Source of the DNA: Chloroflexota bacterium
Lineage (GTDB): Bacteria; Chloroflexota; Anaerolineae; B4-G1
DNA length: 64,000 nucleotides
Assembly: GCA_024232355.1 (NCBI GenBank)
Contig: JAAEPW010001061.1
Span: 15,587-79,586 of the forward strand
Reading direction: 5' to 3'
In this document: piece after piece, positions 14,894 through 23,877 of the stretch
Numbering within the stretch: the first letter of the stretch is position 1
How the letters are laid out: each line of letters opens with the position of its first letter
Position numbers and translations under genes: made by a program
The notes under the pieces: model-generated
The model's input: only the letters and a program-made list of their open reading frames with translations
The model's database searches: none
Told to the model about the DNA's origin: nothing

Positions 14894-17191
14894 CTAAATT
14901 AGTGTCTCGGGATCAGCCCGGGAAAAGTGTGCGCGATAAGCTTTTGCTTCTTTGAGTAACACTCGCAGTTGGGCGATGATCTCAGACGGGTCAACACTGA
15001 TCGTTTGGCTGCCTACCGCCATTTTGATCTCGTCGCCGTTTTCATCGAGGATGGTGATCTGCCCGCGACCTGCGAGCCAACCCAATCCGGCGCGCACACT
15101 CTCCTCCCTCTGAGCAGTGGCCGCCGCCAGGGTCGAGATCCTAGCTCGCCCTTGGTCTGCGTTCAGCGCTCGCTTGACCAGACCAGCCAATCGTTGCAGG
15201 AACTTTTTCGGTTCGTCCAGGCCAGGGTCTATGCCAAATAAATAGATTGTCTCGGGTGAAACCTTTTTCATTGTCTTTTGTAACTCGTTGGGGCCGGGGG
15301 GTGTCGTCCAGATGGCGAGGGTTTGAGACGGGATTAATTCACGCCGATCCTGGCCCGTGACCTCGGCCCGTGCCTTGGCCTCGGCCCACACTTGCACGTC
15401 TTTCTCTGTGCGCAGACGTTCCAGCACTTGGTGAGGGTTGGTTTCTTGACGATAGTCGACGATATGTATCTTGGGCTTGGATATCTGGACTTTTGCGGGT
15501 TGGACTTTTTCGCGCGCATCCACCCACACCACCTGCACCTCTCGTTGGCCCCGGTAGTCGCTGGCCTGGACGCTGTATGCCAGGTCAAAGCGCCCCTGGG
15601 GAAGCGGTGACCCGCCCCCACGCCACCACAACACCGTTTGCGTCGTGCCTGCTCCATCCTCCACGACTAGCCGCAGGTGTTCGCGGGTGCGGCCGATGGT
15701 GCGATGGCTTTTCAACACTAGCCCCTTGGTCGCCAATGTCAGTGCCGGGTTGCCCTGCCCAAAAGGTGCCAACCGTTCCAACTGCTCTACCAGGTCGAGG
15801 GATAGGTCGGCCAGGGGTAGGTAGCCGTCTATCTGAAGTGAGGGCTTTTCGGCGACACCCTCGCGCATCTCTAGGACGGTGCGCGATAGGGCACGGCGGA
15901 ATTCAGGGATGCGTTCAGGGTCGATGGACAGCCCGGCCGCCATCGGGTGGCCGCCGAAACGGTTCAGCATTTCCCCGTGGGCGGCGATGGCGGTGTGAAT
16001 GTCGCAGCCCTCGACCGACCGCGCCGACCCCCGGCCCATCTCGTCGGGCGGGGTAGCGATGAGCAATGCGGGTCTGTTGTACCGCTCGGCCAACCGCCCA
16101 GCCACGATGCCGACGACGCCGGGCGGCCAGGTTGGGTGGTTCAGTACCAGCGCGCCGTACTCTAACAGTGAAGGGTCGCGCTCGATCTGTGCCTCGGCGG
16201 CCTGGGTGATCTGGTTGCACAACATCTTGCGCTGGGCGTTCAGGCCCTCCATTTGGGTAGCCAGAACGCGGGCGCGGGCCAGGTCGTCGGTGGTCAGGAA
16301 CTCGACGGCGGGGGTGGCGTCGTCCAGGCGGCCTAGGGCATTGAGACGCGGCCCCAGCCCAAAGCCGATGTGTTCCCCAGTGAGCCGGTCGGGATGGATT
16401 CCGGCGGTCTCCATCATTACTTGGAGGCCAAGGCGCTTGGCGCGGCGCAGGACCTCTAGTCCTCGTTGGAGCAAGTAGCGTGTGTCGCCGGTCTGCGTTG
16501 CCACGTCGGCCACGATGCCGATGGCCACCAGGTCGAGGTGTTGGATCGCGTCCTTGGCCCGCCCCGCTCGCTCGTACAGCGCCTCGGCCAGTTTGTAGGC
16601 CGCGCCTACCCCCGGCAGCTCGCGCAAGGGGTGATTCTCGGGCAGCATCTTGGGGTTGATCACGGCATGAGCCTGAGGCAAGGTGGGGGGCAAGTCGTGG
16701 TGGTCGGTGACGATCACGTCTACACCCTGCGTCTGGGCATAGTCGATGGCCTCGTGAGCGGTGACGCCGGTGTCGCACGTCAGTACAAGCTTGGCTCCGT
16801 CCGCAATGATCTGTTTTAGCACAGGCAGGTTGACGCCGTGGGACTCTTTTCGGCGGTGCGGTATATGGAAGCGTACCACCGCACCCAGATCTCTCAACGT
16901 AGAGACCAAAACGGTCGTTGAGGTTTGGCCGTCGGCGTCAAAGTCGCCCCAGACACAGATCGTCTCGCCTTGCCGGATGGCGCGCTCCAGCCGCTCTGCC
17001 GCTTTTACCATGTTGGGCAGATCGGTTGGGGGAGCGGGGTGGTAGTGATCGGGATCGAGAAACGCTCTGGCTGTTTCAACCTCGGTGATTCCCCGGCGAG
17101 CCAAAGTTGCCGCTACCAAGGGGTGACCGCCAATGGCGGACTGTAGTGCTGGGGGCACTTGAATGTCTTGTGGGTCGATCCAATCTTTCAT
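14894..17191 (-). CDS. recJ: Single-stranded-DNA exonuclease RecJ
   Basis: A 765-residue DHH-family protein. The phosphoesterase core shows WGDFDADGQTSTT (Asp83, Asp85, Asp87) and the DHH motif at 163-165 (VTDHHDLP), followed by INPK. The DHHA1 region is seen near residues 360-410 (GVVGIVAGRLAER). RecJ degrades 5' ends of ssDNA in recombination and mismatch repair with Mn2+/Mg2+. A C-terminal extension beyond about residue 560 has a Ser/Thr- and charge-rich part and possibly a winged helix (STLAAATAQREESVRAGLGW). It begins 15 bp after the Fe-S nuclease, so it is the last gene of a repair operon. Confidence 0.92.
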   Translation of the reverse strand: MKDWIDPQDIQVPPALQSAIGGHPLVAATLARRGITEVETARAFLDPDHYHPAPPTDLPNMVKAAERLERAIRQGETICVWGDFDADGQTSTTVLVSTLRDLGAVVRFHIPHRRKESHGVNLPVLKQIIADGAKLVLTCDTGVTAHEAIDYAQTQGVDVIVTDHHDLPPTLPQAHAVINPKMLPENHPLRELPGVGAAYKLAEALYERAGRAKDAIQHLDLVAIGIVADVATQTGDTRYLLQRGLEVLRRAKRLGLQVMMETAGIHPDRLTGEHIGFGLGPRLNALGRLDDATPAVEFLTTDDLARARVLATQMEGLNAQRKMLCNQITQAAEAQIERDPSLLEYGALVLNHPTWPPGVVGIVAGRLAERYNRPALLIATPPDEMGRGSARSVEGCDIHTAIAAHGEMLNRFGGHPMAAGLSIDPERIPEFRRALSRTVLEMREGVAEKPSLQIDGYLPLADLSLDLVEQLERLAPFGQGNPALTLATKGLVLKSHRTIGRTREHLRLVVEDGAGTTQTVLWWRGGGSPLPQGRFDLAYSVQASDYRGQREVQVVWVDAREKVQPAKVQISKPKIHIVDYRQETNPHQVLERLRTEKDVQVWAEAKARAEVTGQDRRELIPSQTLAIWTTPPGPNELQKTMKKVSPETIYLFGIDPGLDEPKKFLQRLAGLVKRALNADQGRARISTLAAATAQREESVRAGLGWLAGRGQITILDENGDEIKMAVGSQTISVDPSEIIAQLRVLLKEAKAYRAHFSRADPETLI

Positions 17192-17206
17192 AAGGGGGAT
17201 TGGCTC

Positions 17207-18034
17207 CTAATACTCGATTTCGGCGATCTGTTCCAGGTCGAGAGAAATGTCGAAATCATCGTCTGGCTCAGATGCCTCTTCGATTTCGTCGAACGGGCCA
17301 GCTTTGACGCCGCGCTGGCACAGCGAGCGATACGGGCAGTAGTCGCAGTGTCGTTCCTCGATGGTGAGGGGCCACTCGTGATCTCCCAGATTTTTGATTT
17401 CATCGATCCGTGAGGTTAAATAGACCTCGTCTGCATCGTATTGGGCTGCGTCGTATATAAAGCGTTCGGGATTGTCGGGAAAGTTGGCAAACCAGTAGAT
17501 CATCTCTATTTGTTCAGGCTCAAAGGACTGGCCATCGTTGAGATGATGCCCGGCACGAGCCAGCACGTAGGCATATACCCTGGTCTGCAACCGTCCGGTT
17601 AGCCATTTGCGTGAGGTTCGCTTGCGAGAAGTCTTCCAATCCACGATAACGGCCCACTGCCCCGGGTCTACCGTGACCAGATCGTACTTGGCCGCTAAAC
17701 GATAGCCACTAATTGGTGCAGACAATAGAACTTCAGGATAGCGAAATGGTGATAGAACGAACCCAGTTTTAGAGTAATTTTGCCACCAGCGACTGAGATC
17801 GGCATCGTTCACCATGCGCAATAGATCTTTTTGAGGGATACCCAGCATGTGCCGATGAACCAAACGATGGAACGCTGCGCCCTGCTGCATATAGCGCTCG
17901 TTTTCCAGGGCGGGCTCGGCCTCGTGGGCGGGCCAGGCTACCCGTTCCACGTATCGTAGTTGAAAGCGTCGCGGGCAGTCCACGTAATCTTGCAAGCTGG
18001 CCTGACTGAACTGAAAGTCGGTAGGTAGAGTCAT
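17207..18034 (-). CDS. PD-(D/E)XK nuclease with Fe-S cysteines (Cas4/AddB-C type)
   Basis: A 275-residue protein. The start at 18034 (MTLPTDFQFSQASL) follows the helicase stop by 7 bp. The RecB-family nuclease core is complete: His56 in GAAFHRLVH, Asp118 in AAKYDLV, and DWK at 132-134. Cys20 in DCPRRFQLRY plus Cys230, Cys233 and Cys239 (HCDYCPYRSLC) form the split four-Cys pattern that ligates a 4Fe-4S cluster in AddB C-termini and Cas4. With the helicase and AddB-like ATPase next to it, it most likely supplies the nuclease of an AddAB-like complex. No cas genes are near. Confidence 0.88.
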   Translation of the reverse strand: MTLPTDFQFSQASLQDYVDCPRRFQLRYVERVAWPAHEAEPALENERYMQQGAAFHRLVHRHMLGIPQKDLLRMVNDADLSRWWQNYSKTGFVLSPFRYPEVLLSAPISGYRLAAKYDLVTVDPGQWAVIVDWKTSRKRTSRKWLTGRLQTRVYAYVLARAGHHLNDGQSFEPEQIEMIYWFANFPDNPERFIYDAAQYDADEVYLTSRIDEIKNLGDHEWPLTIEERHCDYCPYRSLCQRGVKAGPFDEIEEASEPDDDFDISLDLEQIAEIEY

Positions 18035-18041
18035 CGGTTCG

Positions 18042-20324
18042 TCACTCTTGAGAATCTGCGAATGTTTCCTCACAGAATGTCTGCAAGGCGATAAAGGGGA
18101 CGGCGGGCTGCTGGTCGCCACGGCGCCCGGTGTTCCAGGTGATGATCAGTTCTTTCTTGGCGCGAGTGATGCCGACGTAGAGCAGTCGCAGCCGCTCGGA
18201 TACGTATTCTATCCGTGCTTTTCGAGTCGCCGTGCCTTCTTCGTACACATTGTGGGGAGAGCGGAGGGCTTCCAGTTGGGCCAGGGCCTCGGCCTCCAGG
18301 TTCAGACGGTCGCGCACGAACCACTTTTCCGAGATGAACTGGTCGTGGGGCAAGGCCGACGGAAAGTTATAGTTGTTGACTGACATCAAATAGACCCGGT
18401 CCCACTCGAGTCCCTTGGCCTTGTGGACGGTGGCGATGACGACCTGTCCCTGGTACTTTTCGGGGTCAAATCCGCTATCGTCGTCGCTCATCCCCAGGAA
18501 GCGGCGCTCGTTCTTGGCTACCACTACCAGTTCCCCGGTCAGTTCTGGCAGTCGCCAGTCGGGGTTGCTGGCGCTGGCCCGTCGCAGGACCACGGCCAGC
18601 TTGTGCGCCACGGCCAGGTCGCCCGGTTCCTGGAACAGGTCCTGGGCCAGGGTGAGGATAAGTTGGTCGATGGGCAGCAGGGTCGCCTCCTGCCAGCGGC
18701 GAACCAGATCACGGAATTTCGTCAACTGTTCACGCGCGTCGGGGAATTCGGCGCTTAGGTCTAGTGTGTCCAGCCAATCGTGGCCCGGCCAGGGCCAAAG
18801 AAAGTCCTCGACCTGGCGGCATTTGCGCAGTGCCTTGGTGATGGCTCCGAGGCGCGCTTTGACGTCCTCTTCCCCATCGCGGTCGTCGCGCCGCCACACC
18901 TGGTAGGTCCGCGCCAGCTTGTTCGTCGACGCGGGATCGGCCAAATAGTTGACGACGTTGCCCAGCGCCCCCGCCGCCTCCCGGGTAGACATTGTGCTGC
19001 GCAAGAGTTCGACGTACTCTATGCCGCGCGCCTTGAGTTCGTTGGCCAGGTCAAAACCGCGCTGGTTGCGCGGCACCAGGACGGCCACGGTCTGATCTTG
19101 GTGGTCGGGCAGCCAGCGGGCCAGGGAATCGACCACTGCGTTGAGTTCGTCTCCCGATTTGAATTTGCGAGCTATGATTCGCACTTGGCTGGGGTCGTCG
19201 GGCGGGTTGGGCTGCGGATCGCCGGGCGGCGTCGGCTCGATGTGGGGAGGAGCCAGTGCGTCTTGAACTAGGTTCACTGGGTGCTCGGCTTGTGTCCAAT
19301 CGATCAAATAGTTGGCCAGTTTGATGATGCTTTGCGTCGAGCGACCCGAGTTGGGCAGCTCACGTGGGACGACGTCCAATTCTTCCATAAAATCCCGCAA
19401 CAATTGAGGGCTGGCGGTGGTAAAGGTCTCATAGATGGCCTGGTTGGGGTCGCCGACGCGTACCCAGTTGCCGCTAGGGCCGACCAGCAACCGTAGGATT
19501 TGCTCTTGTAACCGGCTGCTATCCTGCGCTTCATCCTCCAGGATAAAGGGCCAGCGGTGCCGCAGCCGCTCCAGATACTCCCGGTCCAATTTCAGGACCT
19601 TCAGCGCTAGACGGATCAGGTCATCAAAGTCTACCCCTTTCTTATTTAAGGATCGCTGGTAGTTGTCGTAGATGGATATGCACATATCGATCAAGGGCAA
19701 GGATTGCGAGGGAAAGATAGTTAGTTGATCGTCGGGTTGGTGCAGCAGGCAGCGGAGGTCAGCGGCGGTGAGTTGCAGGTCTTTGGCCTGCCGGATAAAG
19801 TTACCGGCGACATTGTTCACCAGGCCGGGCCACTGGGCGCGGCGTGCCCACTCTTGCCGTCCTTCGTCCAGGTCGAAGGATAGGAAATCGTCGGCGGCGT
19901 GGGGATGGTTGCGCAGCCAGGCTTCTGCGGCATCTTGCCGGATCTGGTCCGCTGCCCGCTCGTCCATGATCTGAAAGTCGTCGGCCAGTCCCGCCAGGTC
20001 CGGGCGCTCGCGGACAATATCGTGGGCTAGGCTGTGCAGAGTGCATACTCGGTAGCCGAGGTGGGGAAACAGCCCGCGCTGCTCAATAAAGCCTGCTACT
20101 CGTCCCCGAAAGTTGTCCACGGCCGAGTTGACCAACGTCACGACCAAGACTTCTTGATTTTCTCGACTATCTTGAGCTTCTTTCAGCACCCCGCTGGCGA
20201 CCAGTTGGGCGGCCAGGGCCGAGAGGATATAGGTCTTGCCGCTGCCGGGCACGGCAGAGACGCCCATTTTGCCGACAGTATAGTCCAGGACCTCCTGCTG
20301 CTTGGGGCGTGGTTTGAATGTCAT
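18042..20324 (-). CDS. UvrD/PcrA-type SF1 DNA helicase
   Basis: A 760-residue protein. The start at 20324 (MTFKPRPKQQEVLDY) lies 7 bp after the preceding stop. The SF1A motifs are all visible: Walker A AVPGSGKT, motif II FILEDEAQD, motif III VGDPNQAIY, motif V ATVHKAKGLEWDRVYL and motif VI LLYVGITRAKKEL. It would unwind DNA 3'-to-5' using ATP. The protein has no nuclease domain; that function is encoded by the next gene. Tight packing with an AddB-like ATPase and an Fe-S nuclease points to double-strand-break end resection. Confidence 0.93.
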   Translation of the reverse strand: MTFKPRPKQQEVLDYTVGKMGVSAVPGSGKTYILSALAAQLVASGVLKEAQDSRENQEVLVVTLVNSAVDNFRGRVAGFIEQRGLFPHLGYRVCTLHSLAHDIVRERPDLAGLADDFQIMDERAADQIRQDAAEAWLRNHPHAADDFLSFDLDEGRQEWARRAQWPGLVNNVAGNFIRQAKDLQLTAADLRCLLHQPDDQLTIFPSQSLPLIDMCISIYDNYQRSLNKKGVDFDDLIRLALKVLKLDREYLERLRHRWPFILEDEAQDSSRLQEQILRLLVGPSGNWVRVGDPNQAIYETFTTASPQLLRDFMEELDVVPRELPNSGRSTQSIIKLANYLIDWTQAEHPVNLVQDALAPPHIEPTPPGDPQPNPPDDPSQVRIIARKFKSGDELNAVVDSLARWLPDHQDQTVAVLVPRNQRGFDLANELKARGIEYVELLRSTMSTREAAGALGNVVNYLADPASTNKLARTYQVWRRDDRDGEEDVKARLGAITKALRKCRQVEDFLWPWPGHDWLDTLDLSAEFPDAREQLTKFRDLVRRWQEATLLPIDQLILTLAQDLFQEPGDLAVAHKLAVVLRRASASNPDWRLPELTGELVVVAKNERRFLGMSDDDSGFDPEKYQGQVVIATVHKAKGLEWDRVYLMSVNNYNFPSALPHDQFISEKWFVRDRLNLEAEALAQLEALRSPHNVYEEGTATRKARIEYVSERLRLLYVGITRAKKELIITWNTGRRGDQQPAVPFIALQTFCEETFADSQE

Positions 20325-20331
20325 GTTTGAT

Positions 20332-22506
20332 TCATTGTCCTTGGCGGCGCAGTATGCGCTGGATGGCGTGCAGCAACGCCCCTTTCTGCTCATAGCCTTG
20401 TTCGCCCAACTCGCTCAAGCCGAGGTAGACCTGGTGACGGCAGCGGCGGATCAGGCCCGTGGTGAGGCGGTGGAGCGCGTCCTGCCGGGTCTCGACCTCG
20501 TCGGTGTCGGTCCAGAGCGCGCTGTCCTCGCTGCGGGGCCAGTGCCGGCTGAGCACGTAGGGGTGGGTGAGGGGTTGGTAGAGCCGTTCCCACCAGCCTC
20601 GCCCGCCGACGTTGAGCCAGAATTGATAGTCCACGGGACGGTTGTTCATCAAAAAGGTATAGGCCGGGGCCAGCAGTACTGCGTCTTCCGGCTGAAGCTG
20701 CCAGCCGAGGATGTATTGGGCCGCGATCACGCCGTCTTGTACCATTTCCAAGTATTCTTGTCCCAAGGACTTGGGGCCAGAAACCGGGTTTTTGTCGCTC
20801 TGTTTATCTAAAAACCCGGTTTCTCCTGCTACCCACCGGAATTTTTGCACCGACTCGATCAGGTTGGCGGCTATTCGCCCGGCGTCATAGTCGTGGTGAA
20901 AGCGGTACCCGTTCTGAGACAGTACCTCGCCGAACAAGCGGCTCAGAAAGTGGTCCAGCTCCAGCTGCAAACCGGCATAGTTCGCCATCCAGACGCGCAA
21001 CCGATCGTACCGCTGGCCCAGCACAAAGGTGAGACGCTCCTGCATCTCGGATTTGATCTGGTCAAAAGAGCCCAGATTCGGCTGGCCTTCGCGGACGCGG
21101 TAGACGATGTGGGTCAAGAGTTGCGCCCGCACCAGGTCCATTCCGTCGATGGCCTGCATTAGCGCGTAGGCCACGTCAAAGCGGCTGGGGCAGATGGACC
21201 ATTCTGGATGGGCCACGGCGGCCAGGGTCAGCAGGCAGCGGGTGGCCGGTTCCTCCCGCAGCGCGCGCGAGGGACGGTGAGAGCGGGCCGGAATTTTATG
21301 CTGTGCCAATCGGTTTGTCAGCGAAAAGCGCAGGGCATCGGTCAGGAACGGGGCCAGCACGGCGATCTCTCCCGGCGGCGTACCCTCGTCGTGTACCAGT
21401 CGGGCGATCTCCCCGGCGACCCAGTCGAGCATCTCGGGATGGTAACGGTGATATTGGTATTCCAGTGCCATGGGGATTTCAGATTTTTCATTCTCTGATT
21501 CCACCGCTGATCGGTTCAGGCTGCGAGATAGTTCGACTCCTAACGCTTGCAGGCCGGGTGAGATGATGAAGGAATCGCCAAAGGCGAGCCGCTCGTCGCA
21601 CAGTTCGCCGAGGGCGTGCGCGCTCTCGGGGTCGGCGCCCAGAAAACGCCGGTAACCGGCCTCATCGTCATATATCACCAGCGCCGACCGGCACTCGCCC
21701 AGCCACTCTCGCAACAGATCGTGAGCTATCGGCATGTCTTCCTCGACGTTGTCCGCGATGAGGTGGGTGTAGGTTCTCAACAAGTAACTGCGGCACAAAA
21801 GTCCGGTGGCGCCATTAGCCGACGGTTCAGGACCCGTCGGCCACAGGTGTTTGGTGAACACCTCGAGCTGGAGCGAAAAGTCGAGCAGGTTGTGGGCCAG
21901 GCAGTGCTCGCGGAAACGGGTGGCGCAGGTCTGTGCCTCGTCATAGATGCGCCGCTGGCTTTGCTCGCCTCCCCAGGCGGATTTGAGCCGCTCGCTGATC
22001 TCGGTGTGGGGGAACCCGACCACGGCGGCCTTGTTGAGGTTGTCGATGATCTGGCTGTAGAGCCGGTTGCGGTCGATGACGATGGTCTCAAAGTAGCCCT
22101 CGTCGAGCAGAGGGCGAACCAGGCGAGCCATATAATATTGGGCCGTTTCCAGGGTGAGAAAGGTGGGCGGTTGGTCGGGTTGGCCAAAGCCCGCTTCCTC
22201 GGCGACCAGCGGCCAGAACAGATCTACCATCCGCCGCGCCAATCCGCCGATGGTGACGATGGTCACCTGTCCGCCCGGCCCAACAGTTGAACGGTGGAGG
22301 GCTTCATAATAAGGTGTCGCCAGTGTGCGCTGAGGGACGACCACCAGGATAAAGCGAGCCGGAACGCCCGAGTCGAGCAGATGGAGGAGGCGCGCAACGC
22401 CGGCGGTCGTCTTGCCGGTGCCGGACGGCCCTGCCAGAAAGATTTTGCTCTCGACGGGACGGCTTGCGATAGCGAGTTGCTGGTTGGAAAGAGTTAATGA
22501 TGTCAT
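20332..22506 (-). CDS. AddB/RecB-like SF1 ATPase, first gene of repair operon
   Basis: A 724-residue protein. Walker A is clear (AGPSGTGKTTAG, residues 25-36), and the spacing of later segments (VVVPQRTL, TIGGLARRMVDLFWP, IADNVEEDMP, IAVLAPFLTDALRFSLTNRL) follows AddB-type helicase-like proteins. The motif II acidic pair is weak and motif VI is not obvious, so unwinding may be lost, as for AddB. No C-terminal nuclease or Fe-S cysteines are present. An in-frame palindromic repeat interrupts it at 20779-20824. The ribosome-binding site is not evident. I call it AddB-like with moderate confidence. Confidence 0.78.
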   Translation of the reverse strand: MTSLTLSNQQLAIASRPVESKIFLAGPSGTGKTTAGVARLLHLLDSGVPARFILVVVPQRTLATPYYEALHRSTVGPGGQVTIVTIGGLARRMVDLFWPLVAEEAGFGQPDQPPTFLTLETAQYYMARLVRPLLDEGYFETIVIDRNRLYSQIIDNLNKAAVVGFPHTEISERLKSAWGGEQSQRRIYDEAQTCATRFREHCLAHNLLDFSLQLEVFTKHLWPTGPEPSANGATGLLCRSYLLRTYTHLIADNVEEDMPIAHDLLREWLGECRSALVIYDDEAGYRRFLGADPESAHALGELCDERLAFGDSFIISPGLQALGVELSRSLNRSAVESENEKSEIPMALEYQYHRYHPEMLDWVAGEIARLVHDEGTPPGEIAVLAPFLTDALRFSLTNRLAQHKIPARSHRPSRALREEPATRCLLTLAAVAHPEWSICPSRFDVAYALMQAIDGMDLVRAQLLTHIVYRVREGQPNLGSFDQIKSEMQERLTFVLGQRYDRLRVWMANYAGLQLELDHFLSRLFGEVLSQNGYRFHHDYDAGRIAANLIESVQKFRWVAGETGFLDKQSDKNPVSGPKSLGQEYLEMVQDGVIAAQYILGWQLQPEDAVLLAPAYTFLMNNRPVDYQFWLNVGGRGWWERLYQPLTHPYVLSRHWPRSEDSALWTDTDEVETRQDALHRLTTGLIRRCRHQVYLGLSELGEQGYEQKGALLHAIQRILRRQGQ
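20779..20824. repeat. 15-bp-arm palindromic repeat inside the AddB-like coding sequence
   Basis: AGAAACCGGGTTTTT (20779-20793) is exactly inverted at 20810-20824, with a 16-nt loop. The reading frame passes through it and encodes about 15 residues (ETGFLDKQSDKNPVSG) that interrupt otherwise ordinary sequence. The AAACCGGGTTT core resembles dispersed palindromic repeats known from cyanobacteria and other phyla; recurrence in this genome cannot be tested here. Confidence 0.75.
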
Positions 22507-22614
22507 TTGAGTCGTATGCTTTGTTAGGTTGGCTCGATGAATGTGCCAGTGTTGGTCTGTATATTATCACAGATTTGTTTAGCGGCAAAACGATGATCGG
22601 ATGAGATTTTCTAT

Positions 22615-22643
22615 TTGTGTGAGTGAGGGCGTTGGGATATAAT
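22615..22643 (+). promoter_or_regulatory. Sigma-70-type promoter for the plus-strand genes at 22695 onward
   Basis: TTGTGT (22615-22620), a 17-bp spacer and a perfect TATAAT (22638-22643) lie about 50 bp upstream of the first plus-strand start. The intergenic region is AT-rich and divergent with the repair operon. Confidence 0.65.
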
Positions 22644-22694
22644 TTAAAGCAGGGTGTGGAAATACATCGAATAAGAAAGACCAAGTCCAATGAT

Positions 22695-22964
22695 ATGTCA
22701 CATTACATAATCCGCAAGATACGTCTCGCTCACTGCAAGAGAGGCCCCAATATTTGCGCAAAGTGCCGCGAGATGGGCGCAGAAAAGATATGCCTGTTGG
22801 ACATTAGTCCGTCCGACGTGGGAGAGCTCCAGCGGCGCGTCATCCAGGTGAACGTGGAGGGCGAAGAGGGCTGGCGAGAGTTTGACGTCGTGCGGGTGTT
22901 CAAGAGCGAGACGGAGGCGAGAGCATACGCCGACGCAAACGGAATAAAAGACGTAGAATTTTGA
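22695..22964 (+). CDS. Small Cys-containing protein of unknown function
   Basis: An 89-residue protein, not recognised. The start at 22695 (MSHYIIRKIRLAHC) is preferred because the promoter TATAAT lies between it and the longer upstream frame. The N-terminal part carries Cys residues with metal-site-like spacing (HCKRGPNICAKC, then KICLLDIS). The C-terminal part resembles a small alpha/beta fold (FDVVRVFKSETEARAYA). It begins a plus-strand run and is followed after 19 bp by the alpha/beta hydrolase. Confidence 0.65.
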   Translation: MSHYIIRKIRLAHCKRGPNICAKCREMGAEKICLLDISPSDVGELQRRVIQVNVEGEEGWREFDVVRVFKSETEARAYADANGIKDVEF

Positions 22965-22983
22965 TGGGCACAACAAGGATAAC

Positions 22984-23877
22984 ATGATGACTAAATCGAG
23001 TTTTCGTTTTCGTGGCGAGTCGCGGGTTCTGGATGCGGAGGCACGGTCTGGCGTGTCGGGTGAATTCGTGCAACTGCCGGATGGGATGACGCATTACGAA
23101 ATCACAGGACCGCCGGATGGGCAGACCGTCGTGCTCGTACACGGATTTTCCGTCCCCTACTTTATCTGGGACCCGACCTTTGATGCCCTAGCAGAGGCGG
23201 GGTTCCGAGTGCTGCGTTATGATTTGTATGGCCGAGGCTACTCGGACAGGCCGGACGTCGCCTACGACCAGGACCTATTTGACCGCCAACTCGTGAATCT
23301 CCTTTCTGCCCTGGACGTCGCGCTTCCGATAGACTTGATCGGTTTGTCTATGGGAGGGCCGATCACGGTCACGTTTGCGGACCGTCGTCCGGCTCAGGTT
23401 CGCAAGCTGGGCCTGATCGACCCGGCGGGTTTCATCACACGCACTCCTTTTTTCTTCAAGCTGATGCAGATCGCGCCGTTGGGCGAATGGCTGATGAGTT
23501 TGTTTGGAGACCGGATGCTTTTGTCTGGACTGGCCGACGATTTTCACGATCTGGAAAAGCTCGCCGCGTATCGAGCTAAATATCTCCCGCCGATGAAATA
23601 CGTGGGTTTCAAGCGGGCCTTGCTGTCCACGATACGGTATGGGATTCTGGGCGATGTGTCGGAGACTTTTCGGCGGGTGAGCAAGCAAAAGCGCCCAACT
23701 CTGTTGATCTGGGGGCGCGAGGATCAAACGGTTCCTTTCGATCACAGCGAAAGGGTCCGGGCGGCCATACCCCACATCGAGTTTCACGCGATAGACGGAG
23801 CCGGGCACATCCCCCATTATGAGCAGCCTGAATTGATCAACCCGCTCTTGATCAAGTTTTTGAGGCCAATCTCTTGA
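22984..23877 (+). CDS. Alpha/beta-fold hydrolase
   Basis: A 297-residue cytoplasmic protein. The oxyanion-hole motif is VHGFSVP, the nucleophile elbow is GLSMGG (Ser122), the acid is probably Asp in WGREDQTVP, and the base is His in GAGHIPHYEQP. It would hydrolyse an ester, epoxide or C-C bond; the substrate is unknown. The start at 22984 has AAGGA upstream. The stop overlaps the start of the YigZ-like gene, indicating translational coupling. Confidence 0.9.
   Translation: MMTKSSFRFRGESRVLDAEARSGVSGEFVQLPDGMTHYEITGPPDGQTVVLVHGFSVPYFIWDPTFDALAEAGFRVLRYDLYGRGYSDRPDVAYDQDLFDRQLVNLLSALDVALPIDLIGLSMGGPITVTFADRRPAQVRKLGLIDPAGFITRTPFFFKLMQIAPLGEWLMSLFGDRMLLSGLADDFHDLEKLAAYRAKYLPPMKYVGFKRALLSTIRYGILGDVSETFRRVSKQKRPTLLIWGREDQTVPFDHSERVRAAIPHIEFHAIDGAGHIPHYEQPELINPLLIKFLRPIS

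Noticed and set aside
15370..16778. Long open frames on both strands inside recJ
   Set aside because: Arg/Pro-rich shadows typical of GC-biased codon positions; the RecJ frame carries all the motifs.
17207..18034. Cas4 as an adaptation nuclease
   Set aside because: The Fe-S nuclease pattern fits Cas4, but there is no CRISPR array or cas1/cas2, and its partners are helicase-type repair proteins.
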